Source of the DNA: Trigonopsis variabilis
Taxonomy: Eukaryota; Ascomycota; Trigonopsidomycetes; Trigonopsidales; Trigonopsidaceae
Direction of reading: 5' to 3'
NCBI GenBank assembly: GCA_003707065.3
Contig: PPXM03000007.1
Span: 62,001 to 126,000 of the forward strand
Length of the DNA: 64,000 nucleotides
The position numbers were made by a program, and so were the translations under genes. Under the pieces are notes generated by a model. That model searched no databases. It saw only the letters and a list, made by a program, of their open reading frames with translations, and was not told the DNA's origin. Positions 1 through 10,602 of the stretch are shown one piece after another (within the stretch, counting starts at the first letter, position 1; each line of letters opens with the position of its first letter).

Positions 1-1023
1 AGTCATGCCGGGATTCATGTTGTGCAAATCTTGGAAAATGAGGTCATATGAGACAAAGAACATAAACTCCAAACCATATATAAATGCCAAATAAATACAA
101 GTCGAAAATACAATGATCTCCGTGAAGAACATCCTGAAGGGGCGGAACAGTACTACTGTTACTATATCCTTGAGAGATCGCCCTTCCAGTTCCAAAGGAG
201 CGTATATTTTGACATGTTCTTTTTCCCGCATGCGTTTGGCCTGCTTCATCAATATCACTGGCGAGTAGGTCTCAGGCTGGAAGAGAAACAAAAGAATGCT
301 AGTGAATGCCACGGCGATAAGCGTCACCCAAAACATAAACCTCCAGCCTAGATAGGATTCCGATATAAAGCCAGACATTAACGGCGACAATAATGGAGAT
401 ACACCCGTCGCCATTGTATAAGCAATTAGCGCAAATCCTCGGTAAAGGGGGTTCTCGTATATATCAGCAAAAACCGCCCCAGTGACTGAGATTGGAGCGA
501 CCGCACAGAAGCCCTGAAAGTAGCGAAAGACGAGTAATGCATCCATATTAGGTGCAAGAGCACATGCCATCGTCCATATTGAAAAGAGCGTCAATGACAC
601 TATCAAGACTGGTTTTCGTCCATAGAATTCCGATAAAGGTGCCCATAACAATGGCCCAACGACGTATCCAATCATAAAACATGACTGTAGCAAGGTGATA
701 CGAATCCTTCGCATGGGGCCCCATGTTCTTTGGATGTCCAAGTACATCCCGGCAGTCGAAGAGGCCGCGATATTAGTGATGACCATAATCCCTGTGTTGA
801 GAATTGCTATGCAGACTCGTCTTCGAGATGGAAAATTAAACGGATAGCTAGGATCATTAGTTTTGAATCGGTGAATCTGAACGCCAGTCGTATTCGAAAA
901 TATCCGAGTGACGACTCGCTCAATCAGACTAGGTTGTTCATGAAGGCCAATCACACTTTCATCGTCATACGGACCCACGGTAGTATCAGAAATTCCCGGG
1001 TCCCGATTCGCTGTGCTCGTCAT
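1..1023 (-). CDS. MFS transporter, DHA1 (polyamine/drug exporter-like), 3' end outside window
   Basis: The reading frame is open on the minus strand from ATG at 1023 to the window edge: about 341 residues with no intron and no stop, so the C-terminal part lies outside. After a roughly 70-residue hydrophilic N-terminus come several hydrophobic segments. The DHA1 family marks are GPLLWAPLSEFYGRKPV (motif A, loop 2-3), a VTGAVFADIY stretch resembling motif C, and PETYSPVIL at the end of the first six-helix half. These are typical of fungal plasma-membrane proton antiporters for polyamines, azoles or other xenobiotics; substrate cannot be told from sequence. The upstream gap of about 2 kb is the longest in the window, which could mean an elaborate promoter (inference). 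Confidence 0.85.
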   Translation of the reverse strand, partial: MTSTANRDPGISDTTVGPYDDESVIGLHEQPSLIERVVTRIFSNTTGVQIHRFKTNDPSYPFNFPSRRRVCIAILNTGIMVITNIAASSTAGMYLDIQRTWGPMRRIRITLLQSCFMIGYVVGPLLWAPLSEFYGRKPVLIVSLTLFSIWTMACALAPNMDALLVFRYFQGFCAVAPISVTGAVFADIYENPLYRGFALIAYTMATGVSPLLSPLMSGFISESYLGWRFMFWVTLIAVAFTSILLFLFQPETYSPVILMKQAKRMREKEHVKIYAPLELEGRSLKDIVTVVLFRPFRMFFTEIIVFSTCIYLAFIYGLEFMFFVSYDLIFQDLHNMNPGMT

Positions 1024-3015
1024 CGTGGCCAGAGGTCGTTTCCAAGTTATTCGACTAAACTTTCAATACTAAGTTTTAAAAGTGTACCTTTATAATATGA
1101 AGGTTACTAAGCTCATCAACCAGATTTGAAGTTTCACGGTAATCTAGTTTGAAGTTTTCCTAAACTATCCCCGCTCTCCCCTTCCTTGTAATTTTCCGAG
1201 CTTTTCCGAATTCGAATCTTTTCCAGTGGTCCTGGAAGAGAAATGAGTAACCTTAGAGCGTAGTTTATCCTCTCTTTTCAGATATATTAGGGGGAGGTAG
1301 TATAAAACTTCAAAGGGGGGTGAAAGATTGAGGATGAGTCAGTTCCAATAAATTGGTTTGTGAGGCCGACAGCAAATTTATTTCGTGCCCATCTATCGAC
1401 GTCCCTTTTGGCCCTACGGCAAAAATTTATTATCTAATCAATGACGAGGAATTTGTGGAGAGTTTCTTGCAATTCGTCGATTTTTATATATTTTATTCTA
1501 TTCGTACTACTTTCTTATTCTCAATTTCTTTCTTTAACCTACGCGCTATCCCCACTTCTCGTTGTTTTTGTCGTCAATCGCTTATCACTGGGACGTTTAT
1601 GTATGTCCCCTTGGCTTACTGTGATAATTGTTAACGTCATTGAAATGACTTCTTTTTTGAATTCAACAGTTGCCCGGCGTAAGACACTCTTTTGCAAGGG
1701 AAATACAGTTAAGCACGGGATATGAATTCAGTTTTATTCATCGATTCTCTGCTCGTGTGAAGTTGTCACTCCCATTTTCCATGTAGCTGTTCGATTGGCC
1801 TTCCTCTTGTGTCAATGTGTGGACCACTTTCGACAATGTCATCCCCACGCCAAGGATGCTTGCGCTAATAGGAAACTAGATATCAAGGCATCTTGTGATT
1901 AAAAAACAAGTTTTTCAAAAAGTACACTTAAAGGTCTTGGAAAATCTGGGGAATTGACGTTGTATTGAGCCTGGTATTCATGCCCTAAGACTCTCTCTTT
2001 GGGGTTCAAGGCTGTCTTCTTCGCTGTGTCTGCCTTCTTATAGTCCCTTGCTCGAAACCGTTACTAAGTGGGTGGGGGGTGTGGGTACATAAAGTTGTAT
2101 GCAGATGAGATGATAATGTCGCCATTATCAAGCCGTTCTCTACTCTATCTGTGGGGAAGAATCCAATCATATCGAGATTCAAAGATATCACAATTTTCCT
2201 TAAGCTGTGATTTTGTCTTTTCTCCTTGAAGCGGGGTCACGTTCGTCGTGATTCAAGCTTCCCCGAGATTAATACCGGGCCTATCAATCTGATTATCCGG
2301 AAAAGGACACTTTCAAGGCCTAGAATGGCTTTTTTGGGATTCTCTCAATAGGTGATCTCATATTTTAATTTGTTACATCGCAAACAACGTCTGTGTAAAG
2401 TCCATAGATACGGTAATAGTATATTTAACCCCCACAGCTATCTATCTTGACGATTCGGTTGTATAACTTCCTTGTTGGTCCTTTGGGGTGAATCAATCAT
2501 TCTACTTGTAAATATATCAGATGGAATGGCAGTGCCTCTATATTGTTGAATAGAATCTGCTGTAACTTATATTCGCGTGAAGATAAAGCGTTGTCTAGTT
2601 GGGCTATAAAGGAGGGGGGGCTGATAGGAAATGGACAAATATCCACTGTACGGGGTTGTGATCGACAGATTTCTAGCATGTTTTGTCGATAACTTCAACA
2701 TAAACGTTTCTAGTCAGACATTATACATACAACTGCAGGTCCAACAATAAAACAGGGTGGTATTAGGCACTCTGTCCTTAGTTTTAAGACTAGAATGGTT
2801 CTTGCATGCCAAGTGAGAAAGGATTGCGCGGGGAGATACGACAGATAAAGAAATAACCATCTCTAACACCGAGCCAACCGCTGCTAAACATCCCCAAAAC
2901 GCGTAAGGATAGCGCGAGGTTTGAAAGGAGCGCTGAAAGGAGCGCTGAAAGGAGCGCTGAAAGGAGTGCTGACAGGAAGAACCAAATCAATCCTCCATCG
3001 TTACCGAGGAGGACC
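1024..3015. other. Long intergenic region between divergent MFS and DBR1 genes
   Basis: About 2 kb without a supportable gene. Short open frames near 1353-1725 are low-complexity T-rich translations with no recognisable domain. No tRNA-like box pair was found. The only clear structure is the 12-bp tandem repeat next to DBR1, listed separately. It probably holds the promoters of both flanking genes. Confidence 0.6.
2923..2970 (+). repeat. 12-bp tandem repeat in the DBR1 leader
   Basis: Four consecutive copies of the unit GAAAGGAGCGCT; the fourth has one change (GAAAGGAGTGCT), and a fifth degenerate copy follows. The array ends 45 bp before the DBR1 start codon, so it is likely transcribed as 5' UTR. 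Confidence 0.9.
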
Positions 3016-4740
3016 ATGAGTACGTCTGATACAGAAGAGAGGGAAAATCTTCAAGATCGAGACATGGGAAAAAAGGTTGGAAAAATAGTCCAGGTGACGC
3101 TTGAAGGATGCTGTCATGGAGAATTGAATCAGATCTACGCACAGATCCAGAAGAAACACCCTTCGACAGAACTCCTACTCATCAATGGAGACTTTCAAGC
3201 GATCCGGGACAAGGAAGACTACAAAACGCTGTCTGTTCCTGCGAAATACAGGAAATTAGGCGACTTCAAAGACTATTATAATAAAGAGAAATTAGCGCCC
3301 TTTTTGACGATATTCATCGGAGGCAATCACGAGTGCATGGGTTACTTAGGAAACTACTACTACGGTGGATGGGTGGCCCCAAGAATCTATTACATGGGTG
3401 CTGCTAATGTTCTCAACTACAAAGGAGTCCGAATAGGGGGTTTATCAGGGATCTGGAATGAAAATCACTACAGCCTTGGCCATTACGAGCGAGCACCGTT
3501 CGCGCCCGGAGAAGAGCGATCAGCATATCACATTAGACAATTCGACGTCATGAAGCTCGGGCTATTATCAAAACCTCTAGATATATTTCTCTCACACGAC
3601 TGGCCTGCCGGCATTGAACGCTACGGAGACTTGGACCGCTTGCTGGCAAACAAACCGCACTTCAGGCATGACGTTGCCAATCATAGACTTGGCTCACCTC
3701 CTGGTATGGAGCTGCTAGCCAAGCTTCGTCCTCGTCTGTGGTGTAGTGCTCACCTGCATACCTTTTTCACAGCCACATATGACCATCGAACAAACAGCCC
3801 CGCAAATAATGAATTACCAGCTTCTCAGCAAGGCGAGCCTACGAGAAACGAGGATGAGATCGATATTAAGATGAGTGATGACGAGTCCGACGCACCAATG
3901 GAAGAGGTGAAAATCAAGACTAAAACCGACCCCAAACTGGACGATAGCAACACAACCAACTCACAGTCCACAGAAGTTAGCACTCCTTTAGTTGAAACAG
4001 AGAAAAACGCGATCGTCGGGCAAGGAATAACTATTTCACTCAAAGGCGACGAAGGAAGCGGGAAGGACCAGGTCCAAGGGGAAAGCAAAAAAGATACAGC
4101 CAGCTCATCTGATACCTATCCGTACGGTCCTCGAGAATTTCCTGATAAGACTGAGTTTGTCGCTCTTGACAAGTGTTTGCCCCGACGCAAATGCATTGAC
4201 AATCTTGCGATTGAGCCCGACAATGTGGCCATTGGTCAGTATCAATATGTCAAAGCTAGCACCCAAGAATGGAACAGGAGGGTTGACAAGACAAGAAAAA
4301 AACTCAAGATAGATAAGCTAATGCCCGACAAGCGCACTCCGGTGAGCGCTGTATTCCGGAACGAAGATCTGTATTATGATCCAGAATGGCTAGCGGTTAC
4401 AAGGGTGATGGACAAATATTACTCGAGTCAGTACAGACAGGATCTACCAGAAGTAGCAGATATACCGATGTTACTCAAACAGATAGAGGAAGAGATGAGA
4501 TGGGTAGACGCCAATATTACCAAGCGCCGTCTCCTTGGTGTTCCATCGGATTTCAAGCGAACGCTGAAAAAGGACCTTCTTGCTGGATCAATAGAGACGG
4601 AAGCAACGAACCGTTTCTGCAAGATGCTTAGTATCAAGAACAGGACTGCAAATGCATGCCAGGATCATGAGTCTGATCTTTCCGATGAAGATCTGGCAAG
4701 TATTGAAGAGGCAGAGGATGTGATGGAGCGCTGTTTTTAA
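3016..4740 (+). CDS. DBR1: RNA lariat debranching enzyme Dbr1
   Basis: Hydrolyses the 2'-5' bond of excised intron lariats in the nucleus. The 574-residue single-exon product has the metallophosphoesterase motifs in order: EGCCHGE (30-36), GD (58-59), GGNHEC (102-107, usually GGNHEA/S), the GLSGI stretch (142-146), SHDWP (193-197) and SAHLH (244-248). An acidic, low-complexity insert (about 260-370) separates them from the DBR1 C-terminal domain, which opens with EFVALDKCLPRR (381-392). Family members usually begin a few residues before EGCCHG; here about 25 extra residues precede it. Starts at 3016 and at the internal Met (3064) are both possible. A 69-nt GT-AG segment (3020-3088) would restore the usual N-terminus in frame, but it lacks the branch site seen in every other intron here, so I keep the unspliced reading. 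Confidence 0.95.
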   Translation: MSTSDTEERENLQDRDMGKKVGKIVQVTLEGCCHGELNQIYAQIQKKHPSTELLLINGDFQAIRDKEDYKTLSVPAKYRKLGDFKDYYNKEKLAPFLTIFIGGNHECMGYLGNYYYGGWVAPRIYYMGAANVLNYKGVRIGGLSGIWNENHYSLGHYERAPFAPGEERSAYHIRQFDVMKLGLLSKPLDIFLSHDWPAGIERYGDLDRLLANKPHFRHDVANHRLGSPPGMELLAKLRPRLWCSAHLHTFFTATYDHRTNSPANNELPASQQGEPTRNEDEIDIKMSDDESDAPMEEVKIKTKTDPKLDDSNTTNSQSTEVSTPLVETEKNAIVGQGITISLKGDEGSGKDQVQGESKKDTASSSDTYPYGPREFPDKTEFVALDKCLPRRKCIDNLAIEPDNVAIGQYQYVKASTQEWNRRVDKTRKKLKIDKLMPDKRTPVSAVFRNEDLYYDPEWLAVTRVMDKYYSSQYRQDLPEVADIPMLLKQIEEEMRWVDANITKRRLLGVPSDFKRTLKKDLLAGSIETEATNRFCKMLSIKNRTANACQDHESDLSDEDLASIEEAEDVMERCF

Positions 4741-4845
4741 GAAGGGCTGGATTTCAGGAAGAACAATCTGTATCGGACCGAGTCAGAGTCAATATAGCAT
4801 TTAATACCACCTAATTGAATGATGTCTTAAACCCAGACGTATCGC

Positions 4846-5433
4846 TCATAAGGGTTTGAACAAATCTCCCAATAACCCGCTTGTCCTTTCCTGTTCTTTC
4901 TTTTTGGCTAACTCAGCTGCCAACCCTACTCTTTTCTTATTTCGAGTTCGCTTCTTAGAGCCATTATCTTGCGTCGTAGTTGTGGAAGGCTGGCCTTTGC
5001 TCAATGGCAGCGTAGTCGCGATTGGGTTAGGAGAAGGTCGGGGAGCAGGATCGTAGGAAATCCTACTCTTATGACCGCACTTCATGCAAGAATATATCAT
5101 GACTGGCTGCTTCTTAGGAGCTTCCTTCAGGACGCCTTGCTTGAGCAATCGCTTTAATTTCCTTTTCTGTGCTCCGGTCGAATACGGGCACAGATACCCG
5201 GTTTGCACAGACACTGAATTACCCGCTAGCCATAGGGTCTTGCATCGCGCGCAATAGTGACGGTCTTTCGAGGCGGAAGGAGGAATGACTAAATGCTGAG
5301 CATCAGCAAAAGTTTCAAACCGAGAGAAGAAAGCACTTGATAATGGACTCGAGATCAAAGCCGACGCATTAGCAACCGAGAATAAATGCACAGTTGCCAT
5401 TTGAGTTTGCTTGGTTGATTCAATCTCCTCCAT
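4846..5433 (-). CDS. RNase P/MRP protein subunit of the Rpr2/Snm1/Rpp21 family
   Basis: A small (195 residues from the chosen Met) basic protein with a zinc ribbon split by a linker: CARC (61-64) and CMKC (116-119), followed by GHKSR, as in the Rpr2/Rpp21/Snm1 family, which binds the RNA of RNase P or RNase MRP for tRNA or rRNA processing in the nucleus. The C-terminus is Lys/Arg-rich (SKKRTRNKKR). The open frame extends further upstream without an ATG, so ATG 5433 is chosen; a second Met 11 codons on is the alternative. Whether it serves RNase P, RNase MRP or both cannot be decided from sequence. It runs convergently with DBR1, with about 100 bp between the stops. Confidence 0.75.
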   Translation of the reverse strand: MEEIESTKQTQMATVHLFSVANASALISSPLSSAFFSRFETFADAQHLVIPPSASKDRHYCARCKTLWLAGNSVSVQTGYLCPYSTGAQKRKLKRLLKQGVLKEAPKKQPVMIYSCMKCGHKSRISYDPAPRPSPNPIATTLPLSKGQPSTTTTQDNGSKKRTRNKKRVGLAAELAKKKEQERTSGLLGDLFKPL

Positions 5434-6033
5434 CTTGGTTGACCATGTCCCCAGTGGGCTTAATTTGACCGTTCCTCGAAAGCCATGTCCATGGGCAATG
5501 TCGTCGTTACCATAGTAACGACAAATCTCGAACTCGATTGACAACCCCCACTATTTCCGTGGGCAGAAAGGGACAGAAGTGATTTAGGGGATATTCCACA
5601 GAGCACAAATGACTGTGTTCTATATGAACCCAAAGTGACTCTAATTGGAGCCCTCATTCTATTGGAAGCTGGGTGAACACGAATCCTTTCCATTGAACGA
5701 GAGTTTCTTTGGTTTATGGTAACTTTCTATCGTACTTGCCCCGCATGACCAAAATGGAACAGCACGGGGATACACGGGGAAGGGATGCTCCCCCACCTTA
5801 TAATCGAAAAGAAAGTTCTTCATTAGAGCAACATTTCCACGTAGAAGTACATTTTCTAAATAAACAGACGTAGTTATTCTTCGGAAAGAGCTTCTTTAAG
5901 ATGCCTTCTCTACGAAAAAGCGTTTGGAACCGACAAACTTGAGGCTTCCCCGTTAAGAAATTTATCCGAAATTCTGATGTTGCCGTGATACTGTCGCTTA
6001 ATAGCTGTAATCTTCACCAGTGCACTGCAAAAC
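5434..6033. promoter_or_regulatory. Divergent promoter region of the Rpr2-like gene and GAL7
   Basis: 600 bp between two start codons pointing away from each other. A G-rich patch near 5763-5800 includes ACGGGGATACACGGGG. I see no CGG-N11-CCG Gal4-type site. No gene is supported; the overlapping minus-strand frame (5460-5693) has no domain. Confidence 0.5.
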
Positions 6034-7107
6034 ATGGAAAATTCGCCAATCCTGGACGATATATCTCATCGCCGATATAATCCCCTGAGAGATTCTTGGG
6101 TGCTTGTCTCTCCTCATCGAACCAAGCGTCCATGGCAAGGCCAGCAAGAGCCTCCCCAACAGGATGATCGACCTACTTACGATGAAAAGTGCTATCTATG
6201 TCCAGGAAACACTCGAGCGTCAGGGGATAAAAACCCCAACTATACTAGCACGTTCTTGTTTGTTAATGACTTTTCGGCGGTCAAGGAAGATCAGCCCGCT
6301 TACCAAACCGAGGAGGATGACTCGCTCAAAGGTCGGTTAATGAAAGCTGAAGGCGTCCGAGGAAGATGCTATGTGCTCTGCTTTAGCCCAAATCATCGAT
6401 TGACTCTTCCCCGAATGTCCAAGGAAGCCATTGCCGAAGTAGTCAGCGCTTGGAAGTCCATCTACCAACAAGCTTTGGATGATCCAATTATTGAATATGC
6501 CCAGATATTTGAAAATAAGGGCGCGACAATGGGCTGTTCCAATCCCCATCCTCATGGTCAAGTTTGGATGACGTCTATCATTCCAGAGGAAGCTCGAATC
6601 GAACGCGAAGCTTTTCTCAAATATAGGAAGAAATACGGAACATCGATCTTGACTGACTACTATAGTTTAGAAGCCAAAGATTCACCCAGACTCGTCTACG
6701 AGAATACCTCGTTCATCGCCGTCGTCCCATATTGGGCAGTCTGGCCGTTCGAGACGCTAGTCTGGCCTAAGAGAGAAGTCTACCGAATCACAGACCTCAC
6801 CTTAGTGGAATCGCTAGATTTGGCTGACGCTATTAGAGCAGTCACCATCAGATACGACAATCTGTTTGATTGCAGTTTTCCCTACTCAATGGGAATACAC
6901 CAGGCGCCTGCAAACGAGACTCTCGAACCGGTGGAACATCTTCATCTGCATTTCTACCCTCCTCTTCTTCGTTCTGCCACCGTTCGCAAGTTTTTGGTCG
7001 GCTTTGAATTGCTGGGCATGCCTCAACGTGATATCACGCCCGAACAAGCCGCGACGAAATTACGGGCCAAGAGCTGTACTGAACATTATGCAGACAAACT
7101 CAATTAG
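6034..7107 (+). CDS. GAL7: Galactose-1-phosphate uridylyltransferase
   Basis: Second enzyme of the Leloir pathway: UDP-glucose + galactose-1-P gives glucose-1-P + UDP-galactose (cytosol). The 357-residue intronless product is full family length. It begins with the conserved RYNPLRDSWVLVSPHR segment, has the zinc pair CYLC (53, 56), the active-site signature GCSNPHPHGQVW with catalytic His174 in H-P-H, and the C-terminal EHLHLHFYPPLLRS zinc/substrate segment followed by the FELLGMPQRDITPE tail. The galactokinase and epimerase genes are not neighbours here, unlike the GAL clusters of many budding yeasts. It runs convergently with the Cdc11/Nud1 gene 130 bp away. Confidence 0.97.
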   Translation: MENSPILDDISHRRYNPLRDSWVLVSPHRTKRPWQGQQEPPQQDDRPTYDEKCYLCPGNTRASGDKNPNYTSTFLFVNDFSAVKEDQPAYQTEEDDSLKGRLMKAEGVRGRCYVLCFSPNHRLTLPRMSKEAIAEVVSAWKSIYQQALDDPIIEYAQIFENKGATMGCSNPHPHGQVWMTSIIPEEARIEREAFLKYRKKYGTSILTDYYSLEAKDSPRLVYENTSFIAVVPYWAVWPFETLVWPKREVYRITDLTLVESLDLADAIRAVTIRYDNLFDCSFPYSMGIHQAPANETLEPVEHLHLHFYPPLLRSATVRKFLVGFELLGMPQRDITPEQAATKLRAKSCTEHYADKLN

Positions 7108-7237
7108 CTTTTTTTTTGGATTGTACTCGCTTAAGCATAAGCCAACAGCCAACTCTTTCTATTGCTGCAAACATGATACACCACCCAACAAACATTAATA
7201 CACCTTAGTCCCTAAAGTCCCTGAACCATACACTCAT

Positions 7238-10200
7238 TCAATTTATCTCTTCACGCTCGCTTCGGGAATTGATTACCCGCCCATCTAACCATCGAAGACG
7301 CGGGCTGGCCGAAGTCACCAAGCTGCGATATTGCAGTCGCCGTTGGGCTGTGCTATCGGGAAGACCAATCAGATAGTCAAGATTTTTGACCAGGCGTTCG
7401 GTATTTTCTGGACTAGTCGCCTGCTCTCGAAGCAGTGATGCTGTAGGAGGCTCACCGTATCCATACATTCCTGTTCCCATACCTTTTTTAGGCTTATTAA
7501 CCGTACCCATAGGATCTGATTTATCGACTGAAGCCATACTATACGCCATTTCTGCCGGAAGAAGCTGTCCATATTGTGAAGCGTGACTACCCAAGCTTTT
7601 ATCGTCACTGACGATTGGAGGATAAAACCCTTGAGTCATCGGATTCATCCGTAAATCTAGACATCGCAGTCTCGGGCATGTCATGGAGGTCTCGATGAAG
7701 TCAGCCAGATTTTTCAAATCATTGCCGGCAAGATACAACTCTCTCAACTGACACAAATTTCTCACGAAAGACAGATCGCTAATACCGTTAAAGGCTAGAT
7801 TCAGGACCCGTATGTTCGGGATGCAGGCTGAAAGTTGGGTATTTACTAATGGTTCGAGTTGGCACGCCATCAACTCCAGTTTGACGAGATTCATATAAGC
7901 CACTGATTCAAATCCCAGGCCATCCAGTTTATTGCCGGATAAGTATAGCTTGCGGATATTCGAAACCTGAGGAAATGAAAATTTAACTTCTTTCTGTCTT
8001 CTAGCAGACAGTTGCTCGACTAGTAATAGCTTATCTGCGTGACTTATACAAGGAAGGGAGTTATCGTCGACTTCTAACACCCGAAGCCGGTCACAATTGG
8101 CCACACTGAGATATTCTAACCTATTATTGTTCAGTTTGAGGGTCCGCAGTCGTTTAACCGATTGACTAAATGAAAAACTGGAGAGATTGTTATCACCTAG
8201 TCGTTAGTTCAAATGCCTTCTCACATCACATACTTAGGTTCAAACTGTTCAGGGTGCGGATAACGTGCAAATTTTCGACTCTTGTTATGTGATTTTTGGA
8301 TAAGTCTAGCGTCTCTAATCGATTCCTGTTATTAGTATAATTTCGGAGCATAGACTCACCATTTTGCTTCCGCCAAGTCAAGTTCAGTCAATTGATTATC
8401 GTGGGCATTGATGGAGATTATATCCAATCCTTCTAACCCAGACAAAGACTTGATCCTATTTGAACTAATATTTATCTCTCGAAGATGAACCAGTTGAGAA
8501 AATGCCGCCGTAGAGGTCAAGTAATTACCTGAAACATCAAGATATTGAAGATTGCACAAGAACGAAAAGCGAGTCAAGTCACTTAGATTATTATTTCTAG
8601 CGTTCAGTGACCGTACAGTATCAGGCAGCCCAGATACAAATCCGATTCTATTGTCGTCAACGTTAAGTAATTCCAACGCGGGACAAAGCTGCGACATTCT
8701 TTCTAGTGTTTCGACCTCTTTACTAGGTATATCGAGCTCTTTGATGTCCTCCCAATAAAGCTCCTGCGGTTCAACATCTGTCAGAACTCGAACCAGGTTC
8801 TCAATAGCAACCGAATATGAAGTATCCAGCTGAGAGACGTTTGTGACTTCATGTAATCCTCCAATATATGACTTCTCAGCAGCAACGGAGGCTGATCGCA
8901 CGGCATCTAAGGTAGAATACTCTCCAACTTTAACTGGTGTTGGTTTATTAGACGAGCGATTAGAAGTAATTGACGTGATTAAACGATTGGTTTTTCTCGG
9001 TATTCTAGAAAAGTCGTGGCCTGGAGATGATTCCAGTCTTATAGATTGAGGAAGCTTGGAAGCTTCACGGTTGGAGATACCGGCTGCAGATGAGGGGCTA
9101 TTTTTCAGAATGCCAACAAGCTGGCTGGGACGCTTATTAGACTCTTTGCTCATCTCTGGATGACCCTCACTTTTGACACTAGAACTATCCAGATCTGCTA
9201 TATCTTTGAAAATGTCCTCTTCTTCCTCGTCTTCTGCTTGATCGCTTTCAAGCGTTGGCTGATGTTGCTCACTCAGGACCCGATTACTTGCTGACAATGA
9301 AGATTTCTTCACCCATTTCTTTTTCTCAGGATCGAAGACCATACCACGGACTGTCTGAGGGATTAACTTTTGAGCATCTTGCGGGTTGATAACTTTAAAC
9401 TCATGCTTAGGCACTGGAGGAGCAGGACGATTAGGAATTAAGGTGGATTTCTTCATTGTCTGAGCAGAAGCATTAGCTTGATGATCTCCCATCCAAGGGA
9501 TTGGGATCACTTTCCCGGAGATGGTTTCATCGAGAACATCATCTATCTTCTTTTGGAAGGGTTTAGTTTCTTGCTCAGGTCTGGAAACTTGTTTAGAGGA
9601 ACCTATTGAGCCATGAGATTCATGTTCATAAAAGGACTTGCGTGGCTCAGTTGTAGAAAAGAAACTGGAAGCCTTTTTATTAGAGGAGTGCGTGCTGTTT
9701 TCCAGATATGAGTTGTCTTCCTCGCTTGACAAGTGCGAGGGATGATCTCCAGAGATTGAATAATCACTTGCTTTACTATCTGCCATGTCCTGACTATTTT
9801 CATGATCAGAAACGCTGGGAGTCGGTGAGGCAGCAGAGCGATCTTCAGCTGACGGTCTATACCCTCTAAACATATTCACAATTTCTTCGGCATGGCATAT
9901 AAAATATTGAGTTGACGGACCATTCTCATCGACTTTGGGTCTTTTTGGAGTTCTGTCCTTAATTGGACTAATAAAGTGGGGCCTCGGAGCAGGTGGAGGA
10001 GTAACAGCCTCGTGACTTGGTTCTTTTTCTTTCATTGAATTATCTACCAATGGTGTACTATGAGGGCGAAAAATTTCCAGAGATTTGGCATAAGGACTGC
10101 TATGTTCATTAGGAGAATCGCTTGATCGAGCTTTGTTGGTGCTGTTGGCAGGAGGAATCGGACTGGCTGTCGATTTGAGATTAGATGCAAAATGTCGTAG

Positions 10201-10602
10201 ACTTTCACTCTGCAGATCCATATCCCCGCTAACAGTAGATATTCCTAGAGGTGTATTCTCTTGCTTTTGGGTTATCTGTGCACTATTTTGTCTTTGCTCA
10301 GAGGTCTCTTCATCCTGCTCCTTCGGAGGTCGAAAGATTTGCTGCAGGTTTAACGTTGCAAACATATCTTTTTGACAAGCTCCTTCTTTCCACAATTGGT
10401 TCACTTTTCTATTCTGATTCTGCGCTTTTTCTTTAATCTGGGTCTTCGATTCTTGCTTCCGAAAGTTTGTGGTATTGGTCGTTCCCAGATTATAGAGTCC
10501 ATATGTTCCCGTATTATTGATCGATTGGGATGGAGTAGGTATCTGCTCAATCCATTCATCTTCTAAGTTCATTTCACCCCAATCAATGCCTTTGTCAGCC
10601 AT
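7238..10602 (-). CDS. cdc11: Leucine-rich-repeat spindle-pole-body scaffold, Cdc11/Nud1 family
   Basis: Three exons: 10602-8360, 8325-8234 and 8196-7238, giving 1097 residues. The introns are 34 and 37 nt, with branch sites TACTAAT and ACTAACG just before the acceptors. Residues 1 to about 600 are low-complexity, Ser/Pro/Glu-rich and likely disordered, beginning with an acidic DWGEMNLEDEWI motif. Residues about 620-965 are a row of SDS22-type leucine-rich repeats (LELLNVDDNRI, LQYLDVSGNYL, LETLDLSKNHI, LRVLEVDDNSL). A disordered N-terminus and C-terminal LRRs in about 1,100 residues match Cdc11/Nud1, which anchors the septation initiation/mitotic exit kinase cascade at spindle poles. The assignment rests on architecture and length, not residue-level identity. 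The start at 10602 is the first in-frame ATG followed by the conserved acidic motif. Confidence 0.75.

Noticed and set aside
1353-1725. Overlapping plus-strand open frames of about 93 codons
   Set aside because: T-rich, low-complexity translations without domains or plausible splice partners; likely chance.
7238-8104. C-terminal LRR block of the Cdc11 gene as a separate gene
   Set aside because: Two miniature introns join it in frame to the upstream frame, and the leucine-repeat register continues across both junctions.
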